Source of the DNA: Blastocatellia bacterium
Lineage (GTDB): Bacteria > Acidobacteriota > Blastocatellia > Pyrinomonadales > Pyrinomonadaceae
DNA: 9,469 nt
NCBI GenBank assembly: GCA_013695195.1
Contig: JACDAY010000386.1
Location: 1-9,469 of the forward strand
Direction of reading: 5' to 3'
Part shown: one piece after another, positions 1 through 6,625 of the stretch
Layout: each line of letters starts with the position of its first letter
Numbering within the stretch: the stretch's first letter is position 1
The notes under the pieces: generated by a model
Told to the model about the DNA's origin: nothing
What the model saw: only the letters and a program-made list of their open reading frames with translations
The model's database searches: none
Position numbers and translations under genes: made by a program

Positions 1-620
1 TATTCATTTATACGACGATCGTAAATATCATTGAACAGCCAAGCGGCATCAAGATTGCCTCATTGTTCATTCTGGGTATAATTCTCGCTTCATTCGTGTC
101 ACGTGCGCTGCGGACAACGGAGCTACGGATCGATAAGATCGAGTTTGACGATAAGGCTCGCGAGTTTCTCGATGAGCTTTCCGAAGGTGAAATTCGCATC
201 GTCACAAATCGCAGGGAAGTCGGGAACGTGAGCGAATACCGGTTTAAGGAACATGAGAAAAGAATCGACAATCATATTCCGTCGACGGACCCGATACTCT
301 TTTATGAAGTCGAACTGGGAGATGCCTCCGAATTCAGCGGCGGGCTGAAAATTCGCGGTGTCGATGTCGAAGGATATAAGATATTAAGAACCGAATCTGC
401 CGCGGTCCCCAACGCCATCGCCGCCTTCCTGCTGCATCTGCGTGATACGACCGGAAAAATTCCTCACGTTTATTTCGGCTGGAGCGAAGGAAATCCCATT
501 ATCTACCTTGCCCGATACATATTGTTCGGTGAGGGTGATACGGCACCGGTTACCCGCGAGATTTTAAGGCAGGCCGATGATGACCCCGATCAGCGGCCAA
601 ACGTCCACGTCGGGGGATAG
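1..620 (+). CDS. APC-family amino-acid permease, C-terminal part (5' end outside the window)
   Basis: The frame is open to the left edge, so this is only the end of the gene (about 206 visible codons); the TTG at 63 is internal and not a start. The first visible residues end a hydrophobic segment (about residues 17-33 of the fragment, around SLFILGIILASF) that runs into VSRALRSTELR-like sequence (here VSRALRTTELR). A hydrophilic, presumably cytoplasmic domain of about 165 residues follows, containing HVYFGWSEGNP and FGEGDTAPVTREILR. This arrangement is what I recall from large actinobacterial and acidobacterial APC permeases with a soluble C-terminal domain. The family moves amino acids or related solutes across the inner membrane; the substrate cannot be told from this fragment. 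The gene ends 20 bases before the convergent zinc-ribbon gene, and no clear terminator lies between them. Confidence 0.72.
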   Translation, partial: FIYTTIVNIIEQPSGIKIASLFILGIILASFVSRALRTTELRIDKIEFDDKAREFLDELSEGEIRIVTNRREVGNVSEYRFKEHEKRIDNHIPSTDPILFYEVELGDASEFSGGLKIRGVDVEGYKILRTESAAVPNAIAAFLLHLRDTTGKIPHVYFGWSEGNPIIYLARYILFGEGDTAPVTREILRQADDDPDQRPNVHVGG

Positions 621-640
621 AAATTGATCAAGGATTTTTG

Positions 641-1024
641 CTATTTACCGTTAAGAACCGAAGGATTCAACTCGAGATAGCAGGAGCGGCAAAAAACGGG
701 GCGGCCCTGTGACGGATAAAACGGGACGGTGGTGGTTTCGCCGCATTTTGCACAGCTGACGGCAACTTCGATTCTCTGCCTCACACCCGAAGCCTGTGCA
801 GCTGCAATTGCGGCCAGACGTTCGTTTTTTGCCTGCTTACATTCCTTACATCGTTTGGGCGGATTCTGGAGTTTTTTATCACGGAAGAAAGCCTGCTCCC
901 CGACAGACCACACGAAACTTTGGCCGCAGTCCCCGCACAAGATTGGCATGTCTTCAAATTCATCTTCAATCAGAACCTGCGTAGACAAGTTGTTTACAGA
1001 TTCTTCAAAAGTATTTTCCGACAT
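641..1024 (-). CDS. Small protein with two zinc ribbons (CxxC-x17-CxxC type)
   Basis: This 127-residue protein has four CxxC pairs. The first ribbon uses C30/C33 and C59/C62, resembling the probable zinc-ribbon domain zf-trcl. The second uses C91/C94 and C112/C115 with exactly 17 residues between the pairs, matching the CxxC-x17-CxxC domain. The linker at about residues 63-82 is rich in Ala, Lys and Gln and probably helical. The N-terminal 28 residues are acidic, and no signal peptide or membrane segment is seen, so it is probably cytoplasmic. Such ribbons bind structural zinc and often mediate nucleic-acid or protein contacts, but the role of this family is not known to me. The start is well supported: GGAGGG sits 6 bases upstream of the ATG. 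The gene stands alone, convergent with the permease and divergent from purD. Confidence 0.85.
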   Translation of the reverse strand: MSENTFEESVNNLSTQVLIEDEFEDMPILCGDCGQSFVWSVGEQAFFRDKKLQNPPKRCKECKQAKNERLAAIAAAQASGVRQRIEVAVSCAKCGETTTVPFYPSQGRPVFCRSCYLELNPSVLNGK

Positions 1025-1030
1025 ATATAA

Positions 1031-1036
1031 CCCTCC
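1031..1036 (-). promoter_or_regulatory. Shine-Dalgarno site of the zinc-ribbon gene
   Basis: Read on the minus strand this is GGAGGG, 6 bases before the ATG at 1024. It is one of only a few strong ribosome-binding sites in the window and fixes this start. Confidence 0.75.
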
Positions 1037-1291
1037 GTGCTAGTTTTGAGGCGACAGTTTAAGGCAGCAACCGACGGCATGATTATCGTTAATTCAAAAT
1101 CGAAATAAAGCCCGCGCGACCGCCACTCGATAAAAGAATGATTTTATAGTAAATTTTACTTGAGAAAACACGAATCAATGGTCGCCGGCGAAAAGAGAAG
1201 AACCTGATTTTGACCTTATAACTATTGACTTACACTGTCAAGCCAAACCGCGCATCGATTATATAACATTCCCGATGTTTTAGAAAGAAAT
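1037..1291. promoter_or_regulatory. Divergent intergenic region between the zinc-ribbon gene and purD
   Basis: This AT-rich gap of about 255 bases must hold promoters for both divergent genes. For purD, TATAAC at 1262-1267 is a plausible -10 box. It would place transcription start roughly 15-20 bases before the ATG, but no -35 box lies at a proper distance: TTGACT at 1225-1230 is too far upstream. For the zinc-ribbon gene, TATAAAAT on the minus strand (1141-1148) could be a -10 box and would give a leader of over 100 bases. The purD ATG is preceded only by a weak purine run (AGAAAG). I see no tRNA, riboswitch or operator-like palindrome, and the promoter calls are guesses by eye. Confidence 0.3.
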
Positions 1292-2632
1292 ATGAATACT
1301 TTAGTTATTGGTTCCGGCGGGCGCGAACATGCGATCTGTGGGGCGTTTTATCGAAGCAAACGTGTATTAAAAATATATTGTGCAAGCGGCAACGCAGGCA
1401 TTGCGGAAATTGCCGAGTGTGTAAACATCGAGCCGGAGAATATCGAAGAGTTATTAAAATTTGCTAAAAACAATGCTGTTGACCTTACATTCGTTGGAGG
1501 CGAGACGGCTCTTTCGCTCGGCATTGTGGATAAATTCGGCGCTCAGGGCCTGCGCATCATTGGTCCAAATATGAGTGCGTCAAAGTTGGAGGCAAGTAAG
1601 TCTTTTGCGAAAGATTTTATGTTTCGTCACAATATTCCAACTGCAAAATACCGGTCAGTGAACTCTACGCGTGAAGCATTGGAGATTTCACAGTCAGGCG
1701 AATTCGGCGGTGAAGAAAGCCCTGTCGTTGTAAAGGCCGATGGCCTTGCTTCCGGCAAAGGAGTTGTCGTAGCCGAAAACCGGGCCGAGGCTGTAGGCGC
1801 TATTAATCAACTCCACAATCTAGCCGGTAAAAGCGCGGCCAAAAAAATAATTCTTGAAGAATGTCTTTTTGGCAGGGAAGTGTCGCTGCTTATGTTTGCG
1901 GACGGCGAGAATTTTGCCTTGATGCCGCCTGCCCGCGACCACAAGAGAATAGGTGAAGGCGACACCGGCCCGAACACCGGCGGAATGGGCACGATAACGG
2001 ATTCAACCCTCCTGAGTGCGGCCCAAACAGAGCAGATCATCAACGAAATTATCAAGCCGACGCTAAAAGGCTGTGCGGACGAAGGTTTCCCGTTTCGCGG
2101 AATTCTGTTTCTGGGATTAATGATGGTCGATGCGGTCAGCGGTCAGCGGTCAGGGGTCAGCAGTAAAGAAAATTCTGAACCGCCATCTGCCGCTGCCAAC
2201 AGCCAACTCCAACCCATGCTGCTCGAATACAACGTCCGTTTCGGCGATCCGGAAACACAATCGATTCTGGTACGGCTGAAAACCGACATCGTCGAAATTT
2301 GCGACGCAATATTAGCAGGAACGCTCGATAAGTTACCGATATCGTGGCACGAAGGTTCTTCCGCAACAATCGTCCTCGCGTCAAAGGGCTATCCCGAAAA
2401 GCCTCAAACCGGAGCTGTTATTCACGGACTCGAAAAACTACAAAATGATATTTCGATCTTTCACGCTGGTACATCGAAAAACGAAAACGAGGAATTTGTA
2501 ACTTCCGCCGGCCGCGTATTGGGAGTTACATCGACGGCGGATAATTTGCAGGAAGCACTGGATAAAGCTTACAAAGCTGTTAAAAATATTTCCTGGGACG
2601 GGATGCAGTATCGCCGGGACATTGGGAAGTGA
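1292..2632 (+). CDS. purD: Phosphoribosylamine--glycine ligase (GAR synthetase)
   Basis: PurD catalyses the second step of de novo purine synthesis, joining glycine to 5-phosphoribosylamine with ATP to make GAR, in the cytoplasm. The protein opens with NTLVIGSGGREHAI, the family's N-terminal signature. It continues with VGGETALSLGIVD (about 68-80), IIGP, the ATP-grasp segment VVVKADGLASGKGVVVA (about 145-161), RDHKRIGEGDTGPNTGGMG (about 215-233) and LEYNVRFGDPETQ (about 311-323). All expected ATP-grasp motifs are present, so the enzyme is probably active. At 446 residues it exceeds the usual 420-430. The excess is a Ser/Gln/Ala-rich stretch at about residues 280-308, between the LGLMMVD strand and MLLEYNVRFGDPE, where family members have only a short turn. 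That stretch is encoded by a tandem-repeat insertion (see 2132-2210). The gene is monocistronic here, convergent with the TPR gene. Confidence 0.97.
   Translation: MNTLVIGSGGREHAICGAFYRSKRVLKIYCASGNAGIAEIAECVNIEPENIEELLKFAKNNAVDLTFVGGETALSLGIVDKFGAQGLRIIGPNMSASKLEASKSFAKDFMFRHNIPTAKYRSVNSTREALEISQSGEFGGEESPVVVKADGLASGKGVVVAENRAEAVGAINQLHNLAGKSAAKKIILEECLFGREVSLLMFADGENFALMPPARDHKRIGEGDTGPNTGGMGTITDSTLLSAAQTEQIINEIIKPTLKGCADEGFPFRGILFLGLMMVDAVSGQRSGVSSKENSEPPSAAANSQLQPMLLEYNVRFGDPETQSILVRLKTDIVEICDAILAGTLDKLPISWHEGSSATIVLASKGYPEKPQTGAVIHGLEKLQNDISIFHAGTSKNENEEFVTSAGRVLGVTSTADNLQEALDKAYKAVKNISWDGMQYRRDIGK
2132..2210 (+). repeat. Heptamer tandem-repeat insertion inside purD
   Basis: Three perfect copies of GCGGTCA (2132-2152) are followed by a GGGGTCA variant (2153-2159) and a decayed fifth unit. 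After a spacer, 2187-2207 holds looser 7-bp units (CTGCCGC, TGCCAAC, AGCCAAC). These read like a diverged inverted arm of the same family, as CTGACAA-type units would be the complement of GTCAG repeats. The block is in frame, free of stops, and encodes the low-complexity residues 280-308 of PurD that homologues lack. The left arm is certain from the sequence; the right arm is an interpretation. Confidence 0.75.
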
Positions 2633-2655
2633 AATGGTGAGCCGACAACTGCTTC

Positions 2656-3744
2656 CTATTTAGGCAATTCGTAAGTCTTCGCCCAATTAACAAGAGCTAC
2701 AAGTTTTGGTTTGTTTTCCGTTAGCCATTTAAGAGCTTCAGTGTTGCCGTTTTGGTAAAGAACCAGAAATGCAAACGCCTTTGTGTGCCCCTGTCTTTTC
2801 ATATCGGTTAGAAACGGAACATAATTTTTCCCGGTAAAAGTTGATTTAAGCTTATTGTCCCCGCTCAAAAGGGCAATGAACGTATCAATGGCTTCGGCGA
2901 AAATCTCATTATCTGATTTGTTCTTGTCTTCGTCCTTCCTGATTGTTGTCAAAGTTCCGAGAAAAAGATCGTACATTCCGAAATCGCCCTCGTCTTTAGG
3001 AGCATCAAAATCAAGGAAAATCGTCGTATTCCCGGTTTTAGCATTTTTCTCCGCTGGTTTTAACCCGTTAAGCAATATTGCCGCCGATTGTTTTGTGCGC
3101 TGCGAATTGATTTCGAGCGAGATCAATCGAGCGGCGGCCAGCATTGCCGGTACTTTGTATTTGGTGCCGTTATAAACTATAGCCAGGAGAAAATGCGGAC
3201 TGGCATATTTGAAGTTGTACTCGACGGCTCTCTTCAATTCCGAGCGGGCTTCATTGTGCTTGTTCTGGCGCACAAACGTTACGCCAAGATTGTAATGAAG
3301 ACTCGATAAATAAGGGAGAAATTCCTTATCGTCTTTAAGCAGTCTGATAGCATCGCGATAGATTTTCACAGCCTCATCCGGTTTTCCCACGTCGTCAATG
3401 GAGCTGGCCATTGTTTGGTAAAAGAGAGGCAGCTCTTCCGATTTATATTTGGAACCGCGATATGCGGTTTCCATCGCTTTCACCCTGTCCCCTTTTGTGT
3501 AAAGCGACATCGACAGCTCATGCAGTGCCTGAGTGGAATCAGGATTCTCAGCCAGAACCTGTTCATATTTTGCGATCGCTTCATCGAATTTTTTAGAATC
3601 GTGAAAAGCGACTCCTTGCCTGATAAGAAGCATCTGAGCTTCGGTTACGGGTTTTGGAGTAAGCGTCGGTTTAGCAATTTTCTGAGCCGAAGCTGCAATG
3701 CAGAACAGACCGATAATGAATCCGGAAAGTAAAGTTTTCTTCAT
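2656..3744 (-). CDS. Exported TPR-repeat protein, unknown role
   Basis: The protein is 362 residues long. Residues 1-20 form a typical signal peptide: MKK, a hydrophobic core, then AASA before Q21. No lipobox cysteine is placed for lipidation, so a periplasmic location is likely. Tetratricopeptide repeats occupy about residues 37-195, with recognisable helices at FDEAIAKYEQVLAENPDS (about 53-70), KPDEAVKIYRDAIRLL (121-136) and HNEARSELKRAVEYNF (163-178). TPRs are protein-binding scaffolds. The C-terminal half (about 200-362) does not match a domain I recognise; it contains FLDFDAPKDEGDFGMYDLFLGTL and ends in YELPK. The ATG has a GGAGA ribosome site (3754-3758) 9 bases upstream. It lies 83 bases downstream of aroC on the same strand with a hairpin between, so co-transcription is uncertain. 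No partner is implied by context. Confidence 0.85.
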   Translation of the reverse strand: MKKTLLSGFIIGLFCIAASAQKIAKPTLTPKPVTEAQMLLIRQGVAFHDSKKFDEAIAKYEQVLAENPDSTQALHELSMSLYTKGDRVKAMETAYRGSKYKSEELPLFYQTMASSIDDVGKPDEAVKIYRDAIRLLKDDKEFLPYLSSLHYNLGVTFVRQNKHNEARSELKRAVEYNFKYASPHFLLAIVYNGTKYKVPAMLAAARLISLEINSQRTKQSAAILLNGLKPAEKNAKTGNTTIFLDFDAPKDEGDFGMYDLFLGTLTTIRKDEDKNKSDNEIFAEAIDTFIALLSGDNKLKSTFTGKNYVPFLTDMKRQGHTKAFAFLVLYQNGNTEALKWLTENKPKLVALVNWAKTYELPK

Positions 3745-3796
3745 GCAATAGTTTCTCCGTGTTTGAAATGGGAAGGTATCTGAAGTTGTTAGAGGG

Positions 3797-3814
3797 CGGG
3801 ATAGGTAGATCCCG
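3797..3814 (-). other. Small hairpin between aroC and the TPR gene
   Basis: CGGGAT and ATCCCG form a perfect 6-bp stem around a 6-base loop, 14 bases past the aroC stop. No T-run follows it on the minus strand, so it does not meet the rule for an intrinsic terminator. It may be a weak pause or mRNA-end structure, or chance. Confidence 0.25.
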
Positions 3815-3827
3815 AAATAAAAGTATA

Positions 3828-5078
3828 TCAGAATTCGCTTATAGATTTTGTGTAAGATGCGAAGTTTCGCTGCATCTCGCCGATGGAATCGCCGCCGAAT
3901 TTCTCGCGCAATGAGTTTGCGAGGACAATTGCCAGCATAGCCTCACCAATCACTCCGGCTGCGGGAACAGCGGTAATATCCGAGCGCTCGAATGCGGCCA
4001 AGTCTTCTTGTTTTGTATTGATGTCAACAGAGTGAAGAGGTTTTCGGAGCGTGGAGATCGGTTTGAGATAGCCGCGTACGCGAAGCTCTTCACCGTTTGT
4101 GATGCCGCCTTCGAGGCCGCCGGCACGGTTTGTTTTACGGTGGAAGCCGTTTTGGAGTCGAGAGACGGGAGGCGGGAGTCGAGAGTCTGAGGTTTGAATT
4201 CCTGCTCTTGACTCTTGACTCACGACTCTCGACTCCCCCGAATAGAATATCTCATCGTGCACTTCGGAGCCGAATTTGGCCGAATTTTCGACTCCGGTAC
4301 CGATCTCGACAGCCTTTACGGCTTGGATCGACATAAACGCCCGAGCAATACGCCCATCGAGTTTTTCGCTCCAGGATGTGTGTGAGCCGAGTCCGACGGG
4401 GACATTATGAGCGACAACTTCGAAAATTCCGCCAAGCGTGTCGCCGCTTTGTTTGGCTTCGTCGATCAGCTTCATCATCTCTTTTTCGACGGATAGATCG
4501 GTGCAATTGAGTGGAGAATCTTCGGGAATGTTAGATATTGCTTCCCAGTCTTTGTGCAGCGGCAACTCTGGAACGCTGCCGAGTTTTATCACATGGCTTT
4601 TGATTTGGATTGAGAAAAATTCTATCAGTTGTTTTGCCAAAGCTCCGCAGGCAACGCGGGCAGCCGTCTCACGAGCGGACGCACGTTCCAGAATGTCGCG
4701 GAGATCTCTGGTCTGAAACTTTTCGCCTCCTGCGAGGTCGGCGTGGCCTGGGCGAGGCCGCGTTACAAGCCGAGGGTTTTTCGGCTTAACCTCAAGCTTT
4801 TCAGCCGACATGACTTCCTGCCAATGAACAAAGTCCCGGTTTTCGATCATAAGCGCGACCGGAGAGCCGAGGGTTTTGCCGTGGCGGATCCCGGAAATAA
4901 TCTCGACTTTGTCACTTTCAATTTTCATTCGCCCGCCCCGTCCATAACCCTGCTGACGCCGCCAAAGCTCATGATTGATTTTCGAGATATCAATCTCCAA
5001 GCCGGCGGGCAGGCCTTCGACAATGGCAACAAGAGCCTTTCCGTGGGATTCTCCGGCAGTTGTAAATTTGAAAAACAT
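3828..5078 (-). CDS. aroC: Chorismate synthase with a repeat-encoded insertion
   Basis: AroC converts EPSP to chorismate, the last shikimate-pathway step, using reduced FMN in the cytoplasm as a homotetramer. The N-terminus FKFTTAGESHG fixes the start and holds catalytic His12. RRQQGYGRGGRM (40-51), RPRPGHADLAG with the second key histidine His112 (107-117), and ERASARETAARVA (131-143) follow. GSEVHDEIF, then HRKTNRAGGLEGGITNGEEL and the C-terminal ERSDITAVPAAGVIGEAM complete the family signatures. All look intact. At 416 residues it is longer than the usual 360-400. Residues 280-309, between HDEIFY and NGFHRKTNRAGG, form a Ser/Arg/Pro-rich loop absent from family members and encoded by a tandem-repeat palindrome (4154-4237). 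No Shine-Dalgarno is visible; the 5' leader is occupied by another heptamer array (5085-5119). The transporter gene ends 59 bases upstream, so the two may share a transcript. Confidence 0.97.
   Translation of the reverse strand: MFFKFTTAGESHGKALVAIVEGLPAGLEIDISKINHELWRRQQGYGRGGRMKIESDKVEIISGIRHGKTLGSPVALMIENRDFVHWQEVMSAEKLEVKPKNPRLVTRPRPGHADLAGGEKFQTRDLRDILERASARETAARVACGALAKQLIEFFSIQIKSHVIKLGSVPELPLHKDWEAISNIPEDSPLNCTDLSVEKEMMKLIDEAKQSGDTLGGIFEVVAHNVPVGLGSHTSWSEKLDGRIARAFMSIQAVKAVEIGTGVENSAKFGSEVHDEIFYSGESRVVSQESRAGIQTSDSRLPPPVSRLQNGFHRKTNRAGGLEGGITNGEELRVRGYLKPISTLRKPLHSVDINTKQEDLAAFERSDITAVPAAGVIGEAMLAIVLANSLREKFGGDSIGEMQRNFASYTKSISEF
4154..4237. repeat. Palindromic heptamer-repeat insertion inside aroC
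   Basis: Read on the plus strand, five 7-bp units run from 4154 (GGAGTCG, AGAGACG and variants). After a spacer, four units in the opposite sense follow at 4205-4232 (CTCTTGA twice, CTCACGA, CTCTCGA). GGGAGTCGAGAGTC at 4174-4187 is the exact reverse complement of 4224-4237, a 14-bp perfect inverted repeat around a 36-base spacer. The block is read through in frame in aroC without stops and accounts for residues 280-309 of the protein, which homologues lack. Size and structure suggest a non-autonomous mini-repeat element, not gradual drift. Confidence 0.85.
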
Positions 5079-5084
5079 AGAGCG

Positions 5085-5119
5085 GTTGTCAGTTGTCCGT
5101 AGTCAGTTGTCAGTTGAGG
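5085..5119. repeat. Heptamer tandem array in the aroC leader
   Basis: Five consecutive 7-bp units can be read on the plus strand: GTTGTCA, GTTGTCC, GTAGTCA, GTTGTCA and GTTGAGG. The array begins 7 bases upstream of the aroC ATG and fills most of the 59-base gap to the transporter gene. It sits where a ribosome-binding site would be expected; none is visible. The GTCA core and 7-bp period match the purD insertion. Confidence 0.8.
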
Positions 5120-5137
5120 ATGAGATCAGATTTTTAT

Positions 5138-6070
5138 TCATCCGCCAACACTTGTGGCTAAATCTTCCTCCTCTGCGTCTCCGCGTCTCGGCGGTTCAAT
5201 TTCCGGCTTTTTGCGAACTACGATCAGGCCGATACTCGCCAGAATCAAAAGGCCGCCCAAAAACGTTTGTCGCGGAAGCGTTTCGCCGAGGAAAACCGCT
5301 CCGATGATGACTGCGATCAATGGCGTTACAAGCGATATCATCATCGCTTTTGTCGATTCGATTCTACTCAAAAGCCAGTAATAAAGCCAAAAGGCAGTAA
5401 TCGTTCCGAAGATCGTTAAATATATCACGCAAAATACTGCTTTCAATGTCCAATTAAATTTGAGCGGATTTCCTTCCGCGATCAATGCGTAAATAATGAT
5501 CGCCGGCAGTCCGCAGATCATTTGCGTGAGTACCAGGCTGGCCGGATTCAGGTTGCTGCCCTTCGCTTTTATAAAAATTGAAGCCTGAGCCGCCGCATAT
5601 GCGCCTATGATGATTGCAACGCAGCCCGCGAAAGCCATTAAATCGTTAACCTTGAGTTGTTCAAGAAATATAACCGCAACACCGGTAATCCCCAGGATAA
5701 CTGCGAACACCTTAAGACGCGTGATCTTTTCGGTTGGAAGAAATATCCACGCGAGAACGAGTCCGAATACCATTATCATTGCCTGCAGCACTGCCGCCAG
5801 GCCGGACGTTATGTATTGTTCGCTCCAGAATACGAGGCTGTAATTGACAGAGAACTGTAGAAATCCGGTAATGGCGATCAATTTCCATTCCGAAGTTGTT
5901 CTTGGCAGCGGGAGTTTCCAAAGTTTGACGATCGGAACGAGGATGATGACAGCCAAAATAAATCTGGCAGCGGCAAACGTTATCGGCGGAAGGTCGGTGA
6001 GTCCGATCTTTATAAAGATCCAAGTCGTTCCCCATACGAGACATAACAGCAGCCATACAAGAATTTTCAT
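5138..6070 (-). CDS. EamA/DMT-superfamily transporter (RhaT/YdcZ-like permease)
   Basis: This 310-residue inner-membrane protein has about ten hydrophobic segments in two repeats of five, typical of the drug/metabolite transporter superfamily with two EamA domains. The first domain starts with LVWLLLCLVWGTTWIFIKIGL and contains PPITFAAARF (28-37). The second ends with TPLIAVIIGAVFLGETLPRQ (249-268) followed by the last helix (about 270-286). Members export metabolites, amino acids or drugs; the substrate is unknown. Its ATG follows the rsmD TGA directly (TGAATG), implying translational coupling. Beyond the last helix, residues 287-310 form a charged tail (EPPRRGDAEEE and on), largely encoded by an octamer repeat (5171-5199). 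That tail is probably an accretion, not part of the ancestral transporter. Confidence 0.92.
   Translation of the reverse strand: MKILVWLLLCLVWGTTWIFIKIGLTDLPPITFAAARFILAVIILVPIVKLWKLPLPRTTSEWKLIAITGFLQFSVNYSLVFWSEQYITSGLAAVLQAMIMVFGLVLAWIFLPTEKITRLKVFAVILGITGVAVIFLEQLKVNDLMAFAGCVAIIIGAYAAAQASIFIKAKGSNLNPASLVLTQMICGLPAIIIYALIAEGNPLKFNWTLKAVFCVIYLTIFGTITAFWLYYWLLSRIESTKAMMISLVTPLIAVIIGAVFLGETLPRQTFLGGLLILASIGLIVVRKKPEIEPPRRGDAEEEDLATSVGG
5171..5199. repeat. Octamer tandem repeat at the 3' end of the transporter gene
   Basis: Three 8-bp units, CTCTGCGT, CTCCGCGT and CTCGGCGG, are followed by TTCAA. In frame on the minus strand they encode PPRRGDAEE in the transporter tail. Similar CGGAGACGCAGAG-type repeats, and the RRGDAE peptides they encode, recur in many bacterial genomes as I remember them. 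It differs from the GTC-core heptamers elsewhere in the window. Confidence 0.65.
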
Positions 6071-6625
6071 TCAGTTACGCTCATAAAAGCTGAGAGACGA
6101 TTCGCCTTGTTTTAGTATCCGCCACCGCCGCAGATGCCCGGCGGCGTCGGGTAGTGCAATCTTCGAATGATGCTCCGCGACAAGAAGTCCGTTTTCAAGC
6201 AGCAGCGGACTTTCGGGCTGGCCGAAATCGAAGAGCACATTAGAATAATCGATTTCGTACGGCGGATCGAAATATACGATATCCCAGCCTTTGGGATGTT
6301 CGCGCCCGGTAAAGTTTTCCGCAGCAAGACAGATGATTTCGGTTTGCGATTCCGGGATTTGCAGGTAGTCGAGATTTTCCTCGATCAAAGCACAGGCTTT
6401 GCGCGATTTATCGACAAAAGTCGTAAATGCAGCTCCTCTGGAAATCGCCTCGATGCCGACGGCACCCGTTCCGGCACAAAGATCGAGACATCGGGATTCG
6501 TCACCGATACGCGGCGCCAAAATATTAAAAAGAGTTTCGCGAAGCCGGTCGGATGTCGGCCGGGTTTTACCGTCCGCAGGGCTTTTCAGAATTCTTCCCC
6601 GATATAGGCCGGCAATAACGCGCAT
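6071..6625 (-). CDS. rsmD: 16S rRNA (guanine(966)-N(2))-methyltransferase
   Basis: RsmD methylates N2 of G966 in 16S rRNA during small-subunit assembly, using S-adenosylmethionine. The 184-residue product has the full family pattern: MRVIAGLYRGRIL, the RPTSDRLRETLFNIL segment (22-36), SAM motif I LDLCAGTG (47-54), the acidic end of the next strand FVDKS (70-74), and the catalytic motif DPPY (120-123, DNA 6257-6268). It ends in LSFYERN. I chose the ATG at 6625 because MRVIAG is the family's conserved start and the length is typical. The frame runs back to a TTG at 6751, but those 42 codons are hydrophobic, unlike the family, and encoded by a leader repeat. No clear Shine-Dalgarno precedes the ATG. 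It is adjacent to a degenerate paralogue and directly coupled to the transporter gene. Confidence 0.95.
   Translation of the reverse strand: MRVIAGLYRGRILKSPADGKTRPTSDRLRETLFNILAPRIGDESRCLDLCAGTGAVGIEAISRGAAFTTFVDKSRKACALIEENLDYLQIPESQTEIICLAAENFTGREHPKGWDIVYFDPPYEIDYSNVLFDFGQPESPLLLENGLLVAEHHSKIALPDAAGHLRRWRILKQGESSLSFYERN

Noticed and set aside
63..65. TTG as the start of the first plus-strand gene
   Set aside because: The same frame is open to the left edge and reads as the end of a permease membrane segment, so the gene is truncated by the window.
620..641. Shared terminator between the permease and zinc-ribbon genes
   Set aside because: Only a short imperfect AT-rich pairing is visible; not enough to call.
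1225..1230. TTGACT as the -35 box of purD
   Set aside because: The nearest good -10 (1262-1267) is over 30 bases away, too far for a standard spacer.
3797..3814. Intrinsic terminator after aroC
   Set aside because: The 6-bp stem is not followed by a T-run on the minus strand; kept only as a hairpin.
4154..4237. CRISPR-like repeats
   Set aside because: Units are 7 bp and contiguous with no unique spacers of CRISPR size, and no cas gene is present.
4629..5102. Plus-strand open frame opposite the start of aroC
   Set aside because: Antisense to the conserved aroC N-terminus, with no recognisable domain.
6167..6607. Plus-strand open frame opposite rsmD
   Set aside because: Antisense shadow of rsmD without recognisable protein features.
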